Counted from the first letter of the stretch, positions 8,482 to 17,997 are shown. The stretch: 47,395 bases of DNA from DATKZH01 sp964475955 (GCA_964475955.1 CAYYZY010000043.1:1-47395); one strand, 5' to 3'. Notes: generated by a model not told the origin, from the sequence alone. Made by a program: numbers and translations.

Positions 8482-10509
8482 ATGAGAAGGCTTGTGTGCG
8501 CGTTGATGATTGCGATTGCCCTGGGGACGCTGGGTGCGCCGGCTTCGACGGCCGTCGCCCAGGAGACTCTTTCCTATGCCGACCTGGTTGGCCGCATGGT
8601 CGACCTGGAAAGGCTGGCCGTGCTGCCGCCCGACGGCGAAACGTGCAAGCAATGGTCGAGCTGGGACCGGGCGAGCCAGTACGACGAGGCCTCGGGCAAG
8701 TACGTCAATTGGGGAGCCAACGGCGACGGCAGCCATTTCATCCGCACCGAGGGCGACAGCCAGGTGATGGCCGAGATGGAAGGGCCGGGCTGCATCTGGC
8801 GGATCTGGTCGGCCTTGGCCGAAAAAGGGCACGTGCGGATCTACCTCGACGGCAGCGACCAGCCGGCGGTCGACCTCCCCTTCGTCAACTACTTCGACGG
8901 CGAGACCCCGCCGTTCAACTATCCGCAGCTTTCCTACAACCTGGCCGACCTGGGCTGCCGCGGCCAGAACCTCTACGTGCCGATCCCCTACCAGAAGTCG
9001 TGCAAGATCGTGGCTGATAAGGGATGGGGCCGCTACTATCAGTTCGTCTACACGACCTACCCCGAAGGCACCAAGCTCCCCACGTTCAACACGGCGCTGG
9101 CGGCTGAGCACGCCGACGACCTCCAGGAAGTGAACGACTTCTTCGCCGGCAAGCTGGGGGCGGACCCCGCCGGCTACCGCGAGCGCCGGCAGGTCGAGCG
9201 CGGCACGGCCGAAGTGCCGGCCGGGCAGTCGATCCAGCTCGAGATGGAAGGCCCGCGCGCGATCACCGCGATGCGCGCGATCGTCGACCTCGGCAACCGC
9301 GAGGACGAGATGGCCGCCGCCCGGGAGCTCGTGCTCAAAATCACCTGGGACGGCCAGAAGGAGCCGGCCGTGTGGTGCCTCGCGGGCGACTTCTGCGGCA
9401 CCGCGCCCGGGGTGAACCTTTACAAGTCGCTGATGACGGGGATGACCGAGCGCGGCGGGTACGCCCTCTGGTACATGCCGTTCGCCGAGAGCGCCCTGGT
9501 CGAGCTGGTCAACGAGGGCGACGTCGACCGCCGCGTCGAGTACGAACTGGTCCACGCGCCGCTGGAGCGCCCGTTCGAGGGCCTGGGCCACTTCCACTGC
9601 AAGTGGCATCGGGACGTCCACTCGCTGCCCGAGGATCGTTGGCCCGACTGGGTCATGCTCCGCACCGAGGGCCGGGGGCGTTTCTGCGGCGTGATGCTCC
9701 ACGTGTGGGACCCGCGCCCGGGGTGGTGGGGCGAGGGCGACGAGAAGTTCTTCGTCGACGGCGAGAAGTACCCCTCCACCTTCGGCACCGGCTCGGAGGA
9801 CTATTTCGGCTACGCCTGGTGCCACCCGGGGCTTTTCCAACGGGCGTACCACTGCCAGACGATGACCGAGCAGAACCAGGGCCACCAATCGGTGCTCCGC
9901 TGGCAGATCCCCGACAACGTGCCGTTTCACACCTCGTTCGAGGGCTGCATCGAGAAGTACCACCGCACCGAGGAGTGGGGCACCCAGTACGCCTGCACCG
10001 CCTGCTGGTACCTGGCCCCCGGCGGCGTCGACCCGTACGGGCCCACGCCCGTCGAGCGGCGGCACGGCTACTACGTGAAGCCGCCGCTTTCGGCGGGCGG
10101 GTTCAAGGTGCTCGGCGACCCGAAGGGCCACGTGCGAACGCAGAAGCTGGATCACTACAGCGGCACCTGGAAGAACAACGACCACCTCTGGTGGACCGAC
10201 GCGAAGCCCGGCGACAAGCTCGAGGTCGTCGTGCCCACGGAGAAGAGCGGCACGTACGACGTGAGCGTGGTGCTCACCAAGGCCCGCGACTACGGCATCG
10301 TCCAGCTCTACCTCGACGGCGAGAAGACCGGCGACCCGATCGACCTGTACAACCCGGCCGTCGTCCCCACCGACCCGATCCCCATCGGCACGCACAAGCT
10401 CGCCGAAGGCGACCACACGCTGGGCGTCGAGATCCTGGGGGCGAACGAGAAGGCGATCCCGAGCTACATGTTCGGGCTGGATTACGTGATCTTCGAGATG
10501 GCGAAGTAG
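8482..10509 (+). CDS. GH172 / DUF2961 secreted glycoside hydrolase-like protein
   Basis: 675 residues from ATG at 8482 with AAGGAG well placed upstream. A cleavable signal peptide ends near residue 28 (STAVAQE). The DUF2961 core includes SSWDRAS, GSHFIRTEGD, EMEGPGCIWRIWSA, a YF-D-GE segment around residue 140, and the family centre FFVDGEKYPSTFGTGSEDYF with its acidic residues. It is followed by a jelly-roll-like C-terminal region (residues ~560-675) typical of carbohydrate-active proteins. Characterised GH172 members act on fructofuranose- or arabinofuranose-containing glycans; the substrate here is unknown. Followed after 110 bp by a secreted alpha/beta hydrolase, suggesting a shared polysaccharide-degradation role. 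Confidence 0.9.
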   Translation: MRRLVCALMIAIALGTLGAPASTAVAQETLSYADLVGRMVDLERLAVLPPDGETCKQWSSWDRASQYDEASGKYVNWGANGDGSHFIRTEGDSQVMAEMEGPGCIWRIWSALAEKGHVRIYLDGSDQPAVDLPFVNYFDGETPPFNYPQLSYNLADLGCRGQNLYVPIPYQKSCKIVADKGWGRYYQFVYTTYPEGTKLPTFNTALAAEHADDLQEVNDFFAGKLGADPAGYRERRQVERGTAEVPAGQSIQLEMEGPRAITAMRAIVDLGNREDEMAAARELVLKITWDGQKEPAVWCLAGDFCGTAPGVNLYKSLMTGMTERGGYALWYMPFAESALVELVNEGDVDRRVEYELVHAPLERPFEGLGHFHCKWHRDVHSLPEDRWPDWVMLRTEGRGRFCGVMLHVWDPRPGWWGEGDEKFFVDGEKYPSTFGTGSEDYFGYAWCHPGLFQRAYHCQTMTEQNQGHQSVLRWQIPDNVPFHTSFEGCIEKYHRTEEWGTQYACTACWYLAPGGVDPYGPTPVERRHGYYVKPPLSAGGFKVLGDPKGHVRTQKLDHYSGTWKNNDHLWWTDAKPGDKLEVVVPTEKSGTYDVSVVLTKARDYGIVQLYLDGEKTGDPIDLYNPAVVPTDPIPIGTHKLAEGDHTLGVEILGANEKAIPSYMFGLDYVIFEMAK

Positions 10510-10619
10510 CGACGGGGCTGGCGTGAGACAACAAAGCCCGGGGGAGCGAGAGCGCACCCCGGGATCCGCCGGAGTACCCAGAAAACCCCCAACCCGTAAA
10601 CGGTAGAGGAGTTGTGACG

Positions 10620-12764
10620 ATGCTCGACGCACGCCTTCGTATGCTTGCCGCCTTTCTCTCGCTCTCGTTCGTCGTCGCGCCCCCGCTCTTGCAGCCCGCC
10701 CTTGCCGCCCCGCCGCGCGCGTGGGCGGAGCACGGCGACAGCCGGGGCGACCGGATGATCTCGGCGTACTTCGCCGACGAGACCGCCAAGCTCCGCGACG
10801 CCTGCCTGGCCGATATCCGGTCGGTCGACGACTGGAACGCCGAGCGGCCCGCCTTCCGCCAACAGCTCCTGGAAATGCTCGGCCTCGACCCGCTGCCGGA
10901 GCGGACCGATCTGAAGGTGACCGTCACCGGCACGACCGAGCACGAGGAGTTCGTCGTCGAGAAGTTGCACTACCAGTCGCGCCCGCGGCTCTACGTCACC
11001 GCCAACCTCTACCGGCCGAAAGAAGTGAAGGGGCGCCTGCCTGCGGTGCTTTACGTGTGCGGGCACGGCGGCGTGAAGAAGGACGGCGTCAGCTACGGCA
11101 ACAAGGTGCACTACCAGCACCACGGGGCCTGGTTCGCCCGAAACGGGTACGTCTGCCTCACGATCGACAGCCTCCAGCTCGGCGAGATCGAGGGCATCCA
11201 TCACGGCACCTACCGATACGACATGTGGTGGTGGAACAACCGCGGCTATACGCCCGCCGGGGTCGAGGCCTGGAACTGCGTTCGGGCGCTCGACTACCTC
11301 CAGAGCCGCGACGACGTCGACCCGGAGCGGATCGGCGTCACCGGGCGGAGCGGGGGCGGCGTCTACAGTTGGTGGATCTCGTCGATCGACGAACGGATCC
11401 AGGCCGCCGTGCCGGTCGCCGGCATCACCGACCTGGAGAACCACGTGGTCGACGGCTGCGTGGAGGGCCACTGCGACTGCATGTTCATGGTCAATACCTA
11501 TCGATGGGATTATTCCCTGGTGGCCGCCCTGGTCGCCCCGCGTCCCTTGATGATCGCCAACACCGACCAGGACCGCATCTTCCCGCTCGACGGCGTGGTG
11601 CGAACCAACAACAAGGTCCGCAAGGTGTACGAGCTGTGCGGGGCGGGCAACGAACTGGGGCTGACGATCACGCCCGGGCCGCACAAGGACACCCAGGAGC
11701 TGCGCGTGCCCGCGTTTCACTGGCTCAATCGGCATCTGAAGGGCGAAGACCCGCCGATCACCGTCGTGGCCGAACCGTTCTTTACGCCGGAGGAGCTCAA
11801 GGTCTTCGACAAGCTGCCCGACGACTCGATCAACGCCGACGCCCACGAGACGTTCGTCCCGCTGGCGCCCGAGCCGCCGGCCCCCCCTTCACAGTCCGAG
11901 TGGCGAGAGCTCCGCGACGGGTGGCGGAAGGCCCTCCTGGAGGAATCGTTCGCCGGCTGGCCCGAGGCGCCGGGGCCGCTCGACGTGAAGGAGGCGTTCG
12001 CGGTGGAAAATGAGGGGCTGCGGTTTTCGGCCCACGACTTCACGAGCCAGGGGCCCGTGCGCCTGCGGCTCTACCTGGTGCGCCCGGTCGACCTGGCGGA
12101 ACCCCAACTCGCAGTGCTCGGCGTGCTCGACGACCAGGACTGGCGTTCGTTCGTGGCCATGATGCGGTGCGCCTTCGAAGACCGAATCCGGGGCGAGCCC
12201 TCGGAGGTCTACGAGGTGCTTCCCCCCGCGGACGAAACGCTGTTCGACGAGCTCCGCCGAGCGCAAAAGGAGAGCCCGTGCGTGATGGCGCTGGTCGCGC
12301 CGCGGGGCGTCGGCCCGACGGCGTGGAACCAGGGCAAGAAGAAGCAGACGCAGATTCGCCGCCGCTTCATGCTTCTAGGGCAGACGCTCGACGGAATGCG
12401 CGTGTGGGACGTACGCCGCGCGATCCAGGCCCTGCGCGCGCTCGACTCGCTGGAGCCGGTGCCGCTGGTCGTTCAGGGGGAGCGCGAGGCGGCGGGCATC
12501 GCGCTCTACGCGTCGCTGTTCGAGCCCGGCGTGGAGCGTCTCGACCTTCGCGACCTGCCCCGCACGCACCGCGAGGGGCCCATCCTGCTCAACGTGCGCC
12601 GGTACCTCGACCTGCCCCAGACGGTGGCCATGGCGGTCGAGCGGTCCGAAGTCGTGATCTACCAGGAGGACCAGAAGGGCTGGAACTACCCGGCCGAGAT
12701 CGCCCACGTGCTCGACCTGGGCGAAGACCGGCTTTCGATCCTCGCGCCGCCGGACGGGCCGTAG
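10620..12764 (+). CDS. Secreted alpha/beta hydrolase (acetyl xylan esterase-like)
   Basis: 714 residues. ATG 10620 lies 8 bases after GAGGAG; a GTG at 10614 is too close to that site. A signal peptide ends near PALAAPP. The hydrolase core has PAVLYVCGHGGVKKDG (oxyanion region), WNCVRALDYLQSR, the nucleophile elbow GVTGRSGGGVYSWW, then an Asp in ANTDQDRIFP and a His in TPGPHKDTQELR, completing a plausible Ser-Asp-His triad. Members of this type act on ester or acetyl groups of plant or algal glycans. The ~250-residue C-terminal region after HLKGEDPP is poorly conserved to the eye and may be a second, degenerate hydrolase-like domain. Likely the same transcription unit as the GH172 gene. Confidence 0.85.
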   Translation: MLDARLRMLAAFLSLSFVVAPPLLQPALAAPPRAWAEHGDSRGDRMISAYFADETAKLRDACLADIRSVDDWNAERPAFRQQLLEMLGLDPLPERTDLKVTVTGTTEHEEFVVEKLHYQSRPRLYVTANLYRPKEVKGRLPAVLYVCGHGGVKKDGVSYGNKVHYQHHGAWFARNGYVCLTIDSLQLGEIEGIHHGTYRYDMWWWNNRGYTPAGVEAWNCVRALDYLQSRDDVDPERIGVTGRSGGGVYSWWISSIDERIQAAVPVAGITDLENHVVDGCVEGHCDCMFMVNTYRWDYSLVAALVAPRPLMIANTDQDRIFPLDGVVRTNNKVRKVYELCGAGNELGLTITPGPHKDTQELRVPAFHWLNRHLKGEDPPITVVAEPFFTPEELKVFDKLPDDSINADAHETFVPLAPEPPAPPSQSEWRELRDGWRKALLEESFAGWPEAPGPLDVKEAFAVENEGLRFSAHDFTSQGPVRLRLYLVRPVDLAEPQLAVLGVLDDQDWRSFVAMMRCAFEDRIRGEPSEVYEVLPPADETLFDELRRAQKESPCVMALVAPRGVGPTAWNQGKKKQTQIRRRFMLLGQTLDGMRVWDVRRAIQALRALDSLEPVPLVVQGEREAAGIALYASLFEPGVERLDLRDLPRTHREGPILLNVRRYLDLPQTVAMAVERSEVVIYQEDQKGWNYPAEIAHVLDLGEDRLSILAPPDGP

Positions 12765-12781
12765 GTGGGACGGGCCAACGG

Positions 12782-12874
12782 ACCGTACGCGATTCGCTGA
12801 CACAAGCTGTAGGGAACGCCCTCCGCGGCGTTCCGAATGCTCGGCAATTCCGGAACGGCACAGAAGCCGTTCCC
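12782..12874. repeat. GGGAACGCC/GGAACGGC dispersed hairpin element, one end intact
   Basis: Begins with an ACCGTACGCGATTC-like terminal repeat (12782-12795), then CTGTAGGGAACGCC with an inverted partner GGCGTTCC, then GGAACGGCACAGAAGCCGTTCCC. It matches, in inverted orientation, the elements at 33405-33500 and 40887-41018. Lies between the alpha/beta hydrolase and ruvA. The right terminal repeat is missing. Confidence 0.75.
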
Positions 12875-13006
12875 AGAGAGCGCGAGGGCGCGCCCGGAAA
12901 TCGCCCAGCGTGATTTTAGGAGGCGGCGCATCGGTTCGGGCCAACCGCGCGGACGCGGGTCCGGATTCCGACACAACCTTCCCCCTCTACCCCCAGGAGC
13001 CTTCGC

Positions 13007-13639
13007 TTGATCACGAAGATCACCGGACGACTGGTCGCCCTGGCCGACGACGTGCTCACGCTCGGCGCGGGGCCCTTCGAGTACCAAGTGCTCATCCCCG
13101 AGTTCACGCGGCGCCAGTTGCAGGCCGAGCTGGACCGCGAGATCAGCCTGCACACGATCGAGTACCTGGAAGGCAACCCCATGCAGGGCCGGATGACCCC
13201 CCGAATGATCGGCTTCCTCAGCGACGTGGAGCGGGAGTTCTTCGAGCTGTTCTGCTCTGTCGACGGCGTAGGGGTGCGCAAAGCGCTTCGGGCGATGGTC
13301 CGGCCGGTCAAAGAAGTGGCCACGGCCATCGAAGAACAGGATGCGAAGTTCCTGGCGTCGCTGCCGGGCATCGGGCCCGCAACGGCCGACCGCGTCATCG
13401 CCAAGCTCCGCCGCAAGGTGCCCAAGTTCGCCCTGATGGTCGCCCGGGAGGCGGAACACGCGGCCGAAGTGCAGCCCGACGTGGTCGTGGAGACCTTCGA
13501 GGTGCTCCGCACGCTGGGCCACTCGGAGAGCGACGCCCGGCGATTGATGGACGCCGCCCTGTCGGCCAAGAAGCAGTACAAGGACGTGGAGAGCCTCTTG
13601 CAGGCAATCTACCAGATAAGCCACGGGAAAGCCGGATGA
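13007..13639 (+). CDS. ruvA: Holliday junction branch migration protein RuvA
   Basis: 210 residues. The start is a TTG at 13007 with AGGAG 7 bases upstream; no ATG fits. The N-terminal OB-fold (ITKITGRLVAL...FEYQVLIPEF) is followed by two helix-hairpin-helix motifs, VDGVGVRKALRAMV (about 85-98) and LPGIGPATADRVIAKL (about 122-137), and a C-terminal three-helix domain (TFEVLRTLGHSESDARRLM) that in RuvA contacts RuvB. RuvA tetramers bind four-way junctions and recruit the RuvB helicase. No ruvB or ruvC is adjacent. Its stop overlaps the next gene by ATGA. Confidence 0.9.
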   Translation: MITKITGRLVALADDVLTLGAGPFEYQVLIPEFTRRQLQAELDREISLHTIEYLEGNPMQGRMTPRMIGFLSDVEREFFELFCSVDGVGVRKALRAMVRPVKEVATAIEEQDAKFLASLPGIGPATADRVIAKLRRKVPKFALMVAREAEHAAEVQPDVVVETFEVLRTLGHSESDARRLMDAALSAKKQYKDVESLLQAIYQISHGKAG

Positions 13640-14706
13640 GCGAATTGAGCCGCCTTGAGCCGACCGTTGACGACGCCGCCCCCGTGGCCGGCGCCGTGCC
13701 GTGCGCGTCTTGCGGGGCGCCGGTCGAGCGGCCCGACCGGTTCTGCCCGGCGTGCGGCGCCGAGCAGCCGGCCGCCGTCGAAGAGCACCCGCCGCAGCCG
13801 CGCCAGAAGCGGTTCCGCTGCGAGAACTGCGGGGCGGAGGTGGCCCTCGATCCCGACCAGCGGAGCTACACCTGCGCGTTCTGCGACTCCAGCTACGTGG
13901 TCGAGCTCGATCCGCACGAGACGGGCCGGCAGGCGCCGGAGTTCGTGATCGGCTTCTCGATCACGCCCGACGAAGCGATGCGGCGGTTCCGGGCGTGGCT
14001 CCAGCAGAACTCCTGGTTTCGCTCGGGCGACCTGAAGGGGGCCCGCATCGCCGAGAAGCTCCGGGGCGTGTACCTCCCGTTCTGGTCGTTCTCCATGCTC
14101 GCCCAAAGCTCCTGGTCGGCCTCGATCGGCGAGTACTGGTACAAGACGGAGACCTACACGACGACCCGCAACGGCAAGACGGTCACGCGCACGCACCGGG
14201 TGCGGAAGACCGAGTGGTGGCCTCTGAACGGGCGGCACCATCGGTACTACAGCGGGTACCTCGTGTCGGGGAGCCGGGGGCTGAAACAGGGCGACGCCGA
14301 CCGCATCAAGCCGTTTCACCTGGCCGCGCTGAATCGCTACCGGCCCTACTTCCTGGCCGGCTGGCTGAGCGAGGAGTATTCCGTCGAGCGCGACGTCGCG
14401 CTCACCGCGTGCAAGCAGGAGTTCTACCGCCGCGAGCAGCAGAACGTGGCCGAGATGCTGCCCGGCGACACGCATAGCGATCTTCGGGTGGAGACCTACT
14501 TCGACGACGTCCACTCCGACCTGATCCTCCTGCCGATCTACCTGTTGAGCTACCGCTACGGCGACAAGCTCTACCGTTTCCTGCTCAACGGCCAGACCGG
14601 CAAGGCGGCCGGCGACAAGCCCCTCTCATGGCCCAAGATCGGTCTCGCCGTGCTGGCCGGGCTCCTTCTTGTATTGCTCATTGTGCTATTGGTCGTGGCC
14701 CTGTGA
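13636..14706 (+). CDS. Zinc-ribbon protein with C-terminal membrane anchor (paralogue 1)
   Basis: 356 residues; ATG 13636 overlaps the ruvA stop by four bases (ATGA), indicating translational coupling. Residues ~20-45 form a zinc ribbon (CASCGAPVERPDRFCPACG), and a second pair (CENCGAEV, CAFCDSSYVV) follows near residue 65-90, like the rubredoxin-type ribbons of TFIIB-like or prokaryotic zinc-ribbon membrane proteins. The middle holds aromatic-rich strands (VYLPFWSFSMLAQSSWSASI, WWPLNGRHHRYYSGY). A conserved YRYGDKLYRFLLNGQTGKA precedes one hydrophobic segment (IGLAVLAGLLLVLLIVLLVV) at the extreme C-terminus, so the bulk is predicted on the cytoplasmic side. Function unknown. A paralogue lies 356 bp downstream. 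Confidence 0.85.
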   Translation: MSELSRLEPTVDDAAPVAGAVPCASCGAPVERPDRFCPACGAEQPAAVEEHPPQPRQKRFRCENCGAEVALDPDQRSYTCAFCDSSYVVELDPHETGRQAPEFVIGFSITPDEAMRRFRAWLQQNSWFRSGDLKGARIAEKLRGVYLPFWSFSMLAQSSWSASIGEYWYKTETYTTTRNGKTVTRTHRVRKTEWWPLNGRHHRYYSGYLVSGSRGLKQGDADRIKPFHLAALNRYRPYFLAGWLSEEYSVERDVALTACKQEFYRREQQNVAEMLPGDTHSDLRVETYFDDVHSDLILLPIYLLSYRYGDKLYRFLLNGQTGKAAGDKPLSWPKIGLAVLAGLLLVLLIVLLVVAL

Positions 14707-14730
14707 GGGGGATTGGCTGGGATTGACGAG

Positions 14731-14980
14731 AAGGGATCTCGCAAAGGCGCCAAGACGCGAAGAAAGAGAGTGAGAAGGGAGATGACGGGATCGGAACGCC
14801 GGCGCGAAGAGGCCGTGAGAAGACGAAGCGTATCCGCGGATCGCTCTACATGTCTCATACTCCATATTGTCTTTCTATGCCTACACACGAGTTTTCATAT
14901 CACGCCCAAATGTTCTCCCTTCTCCCTTCTCCTTTCTCCCATCTCCTTCTTTGCGTCTTCGCGCCTTTGCGAGATCCCTT
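14731..14980. repeat. Long-armed inverted repeat (CTCGCAAAGGCGC...) between the zinc-ribbon paralogues
   Basis: 14731-14760 and 14951-14980 are inverted repeats of 30 bases with two mismatches (core GGGATCTCGCAAAGGCGC). Purine-rich tracts follow the left arm and matching pyrimidine-rich tracts precede the right arm, extending the symmetry with less fidelity. The loop is AT-richer than its surroundings and carries no gene. This word is reminiscent of very common dispersed intergenic repeats of environmental bacteria. The element fills the 14707-15062 gap. Confidence 0.8.
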
Positions 14981-15062
14981 CCCCCGCCTTGCCAGATCCC
15001 TTCCCGCAACAGGCCCCGCAGTCCCGGCTTCGTTAAACACGCATACCTAGCGATTTCGTCCC

Positions 15063-16058
15063 ATGTCCGATCTCGTTACCAAGTGTGAAGTCTGCGGGAG
15101 CCTGATCGACGAAGAGGATCTCTTCTGCGCGAATTGCGGCACCGAGGCCCCCCATCGCGAGGAGCGCGCGGATGCGGCGGCCGACTCGGCGCGCGTGGCG
15201 AAGCACAACTTCGAGTGCTCCGGCTGCGGGGCCTCGATGAGTTACGACGCCCGGGCCGAGGCCCTGCGCTGCCCCTTCTGCGGCTCGGTCGACATGCGCC
15301 GGCGCGGCGACGCCAAGGTGCTGGCGCCCCGCCGCGTGGTTCCGTTCAAGCTCAGCCGGCAGGAGGCGGAAACGGCCATGCGCAACTGGCTGGGCCGGGG
15401 GTTCTGGCGCCCCGGGGACCTGGCCCGGGAGGCGAACGTGGTGAAGATGACGCCGGTCTACGTCCCCTATTGGGTTTTTCAGGCCACCACGCACACCTAC
15501 TGGACGGCCGACACGAGCCAAACGCCGTTCGGCGCCCGGGGCGACTGGTGTCCCCTCTCCGGGGAGCACCGCGGCCGCTATTCGGGCGTGCTGATCGGGG
15601 CCAGCGGGGCGCTCGCGCCGCGCGAGACCGCGGAGATCTGCCCGTTCGACCTGAACGCCGGCAAGCCGCCCGACGAGGTCGACCTGGACAACGTGACCGT
15701 CGAGCAGTTCTCCGTTGCCAGGAAATACGCGCGCCCCCTCGCGCGCCGGGGGTTCGAACAGTGGGAGGCGGCCGCCTGCGAGTCGCAGTACGTGCCGGGC
15801 CGGGCGCGGAACGTGCGCGTCAACGTGCGGATCGAATCGATGTCGAGCGAGCCCGTGCTGCTGCCCGTCTGGATCATGGCCTACCGCTACCGCGATCGGC
15901 TCTTCCGTTTTCTGCTCAACGGCCAGACGGGCCGGGCGACCGGGCAGGCGCCCTTCTCGATGAACAAGATCCTCGGCGCCGCGGCGATTGGGATCCTGGT
16001 GTTCATCTTGTTCGTACTCCTGGCGGGCGCCCTGTTGAGCGGCGCTCTGGGTGGCTGA
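15063..16058 (+). CDS. Zinc-ribbon protein with C-terminal membrane anchor (paralogue 2)
   Basis: 331 residues from ATG at 15063; no clear Shine-Dalgarno is visible. Two cysteine knuckles (CEVCGSLIDEEDLFCANCG at 8-26; CSGCG...CPFCG at ~53-75) are followed by the same middle region as paralogue 1: KMTPVYVPYWVFQATTHTYW, WCPLSGEHRGRYSG, and late YRYRDRLFRFLLNGQTGRA before a single terminal hydrophobic helix (ILGAAAIGILVFILFVLLAG). It has lost the long tyrosine- and threonine-rich insert of paralogue 1. The two presumably arose by tandem duplication and have diverged strongly outside the shared C-terminal motif. Function unknown. Confidence 0.85.
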   Translation: MSDLVTKCEVCGSLIDEEDLFCANCGTEAPHREERADAAADSARVAKHNFECSGCGASMSYDARAEALRCPFCGSVDMRRRGDAKVLAPRRVVPFKLSRQEAETAMRNWLGRGFWRPGDLAREANVVKMTPVYVPYWVFQATTHTYWTADTSQTPFGARGDWCPLSGEHRGRYSGVLIGASGALAPRETAEICPFDLNAGKPPDEVDLDNVTVEQFSVARKYARPLARRGFEQWEAAACESQYVPGRARNVRVNVRIESMSSEPVLLPVWIMAYRYRDRLFRFLLNGQTGRATGQAPFSMNKILGAAAIGILVFILFVLLAGALLSGALGG

Positions 16059-16860
16059 GCCTGATAGGATCCGCTCTCTTGCCCGATTCGCGCGTGGAGA
16101 CGTCGAATCCCGGCCTTCAACATGGTCGACCGCTTTGCTGAGTCCCCCTCGGCTCATCGGCGAGCGGCGTGCCTGCGCGCCGGGCTGGAATCGCCCGACC
16201 TCGGCGCCTCCAAGGCGGCCCTCCGGCTCCGGCAGGTCGCCCACGTCCGCTCGGGGCCGACTCGGCGCACGCAGCTAATGCGTTGAGACTGATAGGTCAA
16301 TACCTAGCATTTCTTACGCGCCCTCCGGCGAACCACCGCCGGCGGCGCATGGTGACGGAGCCCCCTCTTGCGGTCCGTGAACTACCCCCTGTTCTTCCGT
16401 CGGGGCCGCGACGCGGGCACGGCTCGCCCCGAGCGCGACACGCGCCGGGCGTCTCGCCAACGGGCGCCATTGGCAGCCTCGCGGCCCGGTCGGGATACGC
16501 AAACATCGGCCCCCAGGTAACTAACGAAAAATGCCCGCGGACCCGTTTCGCTTATCTCCCGGCGGTTTCGGCAGGCGACAGAAACCGCCGCGCGGAAAAG
16601 CGCGAACGAAGCGGCCCGTGGCCCGAATGGCGACAATACGCCGCGCCGAGGGGGTACTTTTGGGTAATTTTGAGCCCCCAGCCGCAAATTTCCTCTGCCG
16701 GGCCGTTGTTTCCCGCGGAGCGCTGAGCTATGCTCAATGGGTTGGGCGCGCTCGGGCGAACGCGCCTGCGTTCTTTGTGCTCTGCGGCCTGAGAGAGCCG
16801 CGGTTCTCGCAACGGACGTCGGTTTTCATCCTTTCTTCCCAACAAGGCGGAGGTACTTCG
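16059..16860. other. 800-bp intergenic region upstream of the first DUF1559 gene
   Basis: No open frame here looks like protein. Visible structure: a perfect 10-bp inverted repeat at 16560-16569 / 16581-16590 (CGGCGGTTTC ... GAAACCGCCG), a less GC-rich patch near 16660-16690 that could hold a promoter, and GGAGG at about 16849 serving the next gene. Unusually long for this window. Confidence 0.4.
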
Positions 16861-17883
16861 ATGACGCTTCGGCGTAAGGCTTTCACACTGGTTGAGCTGT
16901 TGGTGGTTATCGCCATCATCGGGATCTTGATCGCGCTTTTGCTGCCCGCCGTGCAGGCGGCCCGGGAGGCCGCACGGCGAAGCCAGTGCACGAACAACCT
17001 CAAACAGCTCGCACTGGCCTCGCACAACTACCACGACGTCCACAAGTGCTTTCCGCGCTACAACTACCAGGCCACCGGCGGGTCGTCGGCCTGGGAGGGC
17101 TTCAGCGCCCACACCATGCTGCTGCCGTTCGTCGAGCAGCAGGCCGTGTACGACGAAGTCAAGCGGCGCATGCAGAACACGCCCACCCCCCAGGACGGCT
17201 GGCGGATCGGCCACTTCACGAGCATCCGGCGCACGCCGATCAGCGGCTTCCTCTGCCCCTCCGACACGTCGAACTCCGGAGCCGATACGGGCAACTGCAA
17301 CTACCCGGTCAGCGTGGGGACGAACACCGGCTGGGACGGAGGGAACGGCGTGCCGGGCCTGAACAAGAGCCGGTGCAACGGCGTCTTCCCGCGTGCTTGG
17401 GGCGAAGTGAGGATGGGCGACATCAAGGACGGGACCTCGAACACGATCGCCATCAGCGAACATCGACTGGGCGACCACGACAACGGCAGGTACCAGCCCG
17501 GCGACGTGGTGCGCGGTACGCCGCTTTCCTTCGGCAGCCACATGCCCGACCAGGGCCCCTTGGATGCTTTCGGAGTCACTTGCGACGGGAACAAGGGGAA
17601 CCACCACAGCCACGCGGGCCGCGAGTGGATCGCCGGCATGCAGGCCCAAACCGCGTTCAACACGATCGCACCGCCCAACTGGAAGTACCCCACCTGCCAG
17701 GATTGCGTGGGCTGCGGCTGGATGGACAGCGACGGCGTCTTCCCGGCGCGAAGCTACCATCCGGGCGGGGTCAACGCGGCGCTGGCCGACGGCTCGGTAC
17801 GGTTCATTTCGGAGACCGTCAACTTGAAGACCTACCAGTACCTGGGCACCCGAGCGGGCGGGGAAACGGTCAGCGGTTTCTAG
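16861..17883 (+). CDS. DUF1559 prepilin-like protein (copy 1)
   Basis: 340 residues from ATG at 16861 with GGAGG upstream. Type IV pilin/pseudopilin N-terminus: a short basic leader (MTLRRKA), prepilin-peptidase site, then FTLVELLVVIAIIGILIALL as the hydrophobic helix. VQAAREAARRSQCTNNLKQL follows, then the planctomycete DUF1559 domain ending with the H-x9-DG signature (HPGGVNAALADGSVRFISE). Such proteins are numerous in planctomycetes, probably type II secretion-like or surface pseudopilins (family knowledge). The middle region is rich in Gly, Asn and Cys. A strong stem-loop follows 114 bp after the stop. Paired with the second copy at 22061. Confidence 0.95.
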   Translation: MTLRRKAFTLVELLVVIAIIGILIALLLPAVQAAREAARRSQCTNNLKQLALASHNYHDVHKCFPRYNYQATGGSSAWEGFSAHTMLLPFVEQQAVYDEVKRRMQNTPTPQDGWRIGHFTSIRRTPISGFLCPSDTSNSGADTGNCNYPVSVGTNTGWDGGNGVPGLNKSRCNGVFPRAWGEVRMGDIKDGTSNTIAISEHRLGDHDNGRYQPGDVVRGTPLSFGSHMPDQGPLDAFGVTCDGNKGNHHSHAGREWIAGMQAQTAFNTIAPPNWKYPTCQDCVGCGWMDSDGVFPARSYHPGGVNAALADGSVRFISETVNLKTYQYLGTRAGGETVSGF

Positions 17884-17997
17884 CTTCCCGGAAAGCGTAC
17901 GGGACGGAGATGATGGACAAGCTCGGAGCGGGCTCCTGGGAGCCCCCCGAGTCATCGGAGTAGCGCGTCGGCGACGTGCCGTGCCAAACCGGCGACA

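Noticed and set aside
8422..10632. 736-codon minus-strand frame
   Set aside because: Antisense to GH172, which has conserved motifs and a signal peptide; the antisense product has none.
16490..16530. ACGCAAACATC near GGCCCCCAGGTAAC, looking like a second cyclic di-GMP aptamer
   Set aside because: Lacks the GGGACGCAAAGCC stretch, the GNRA stem and the closing GGTTGCC; resemblance is superficial.
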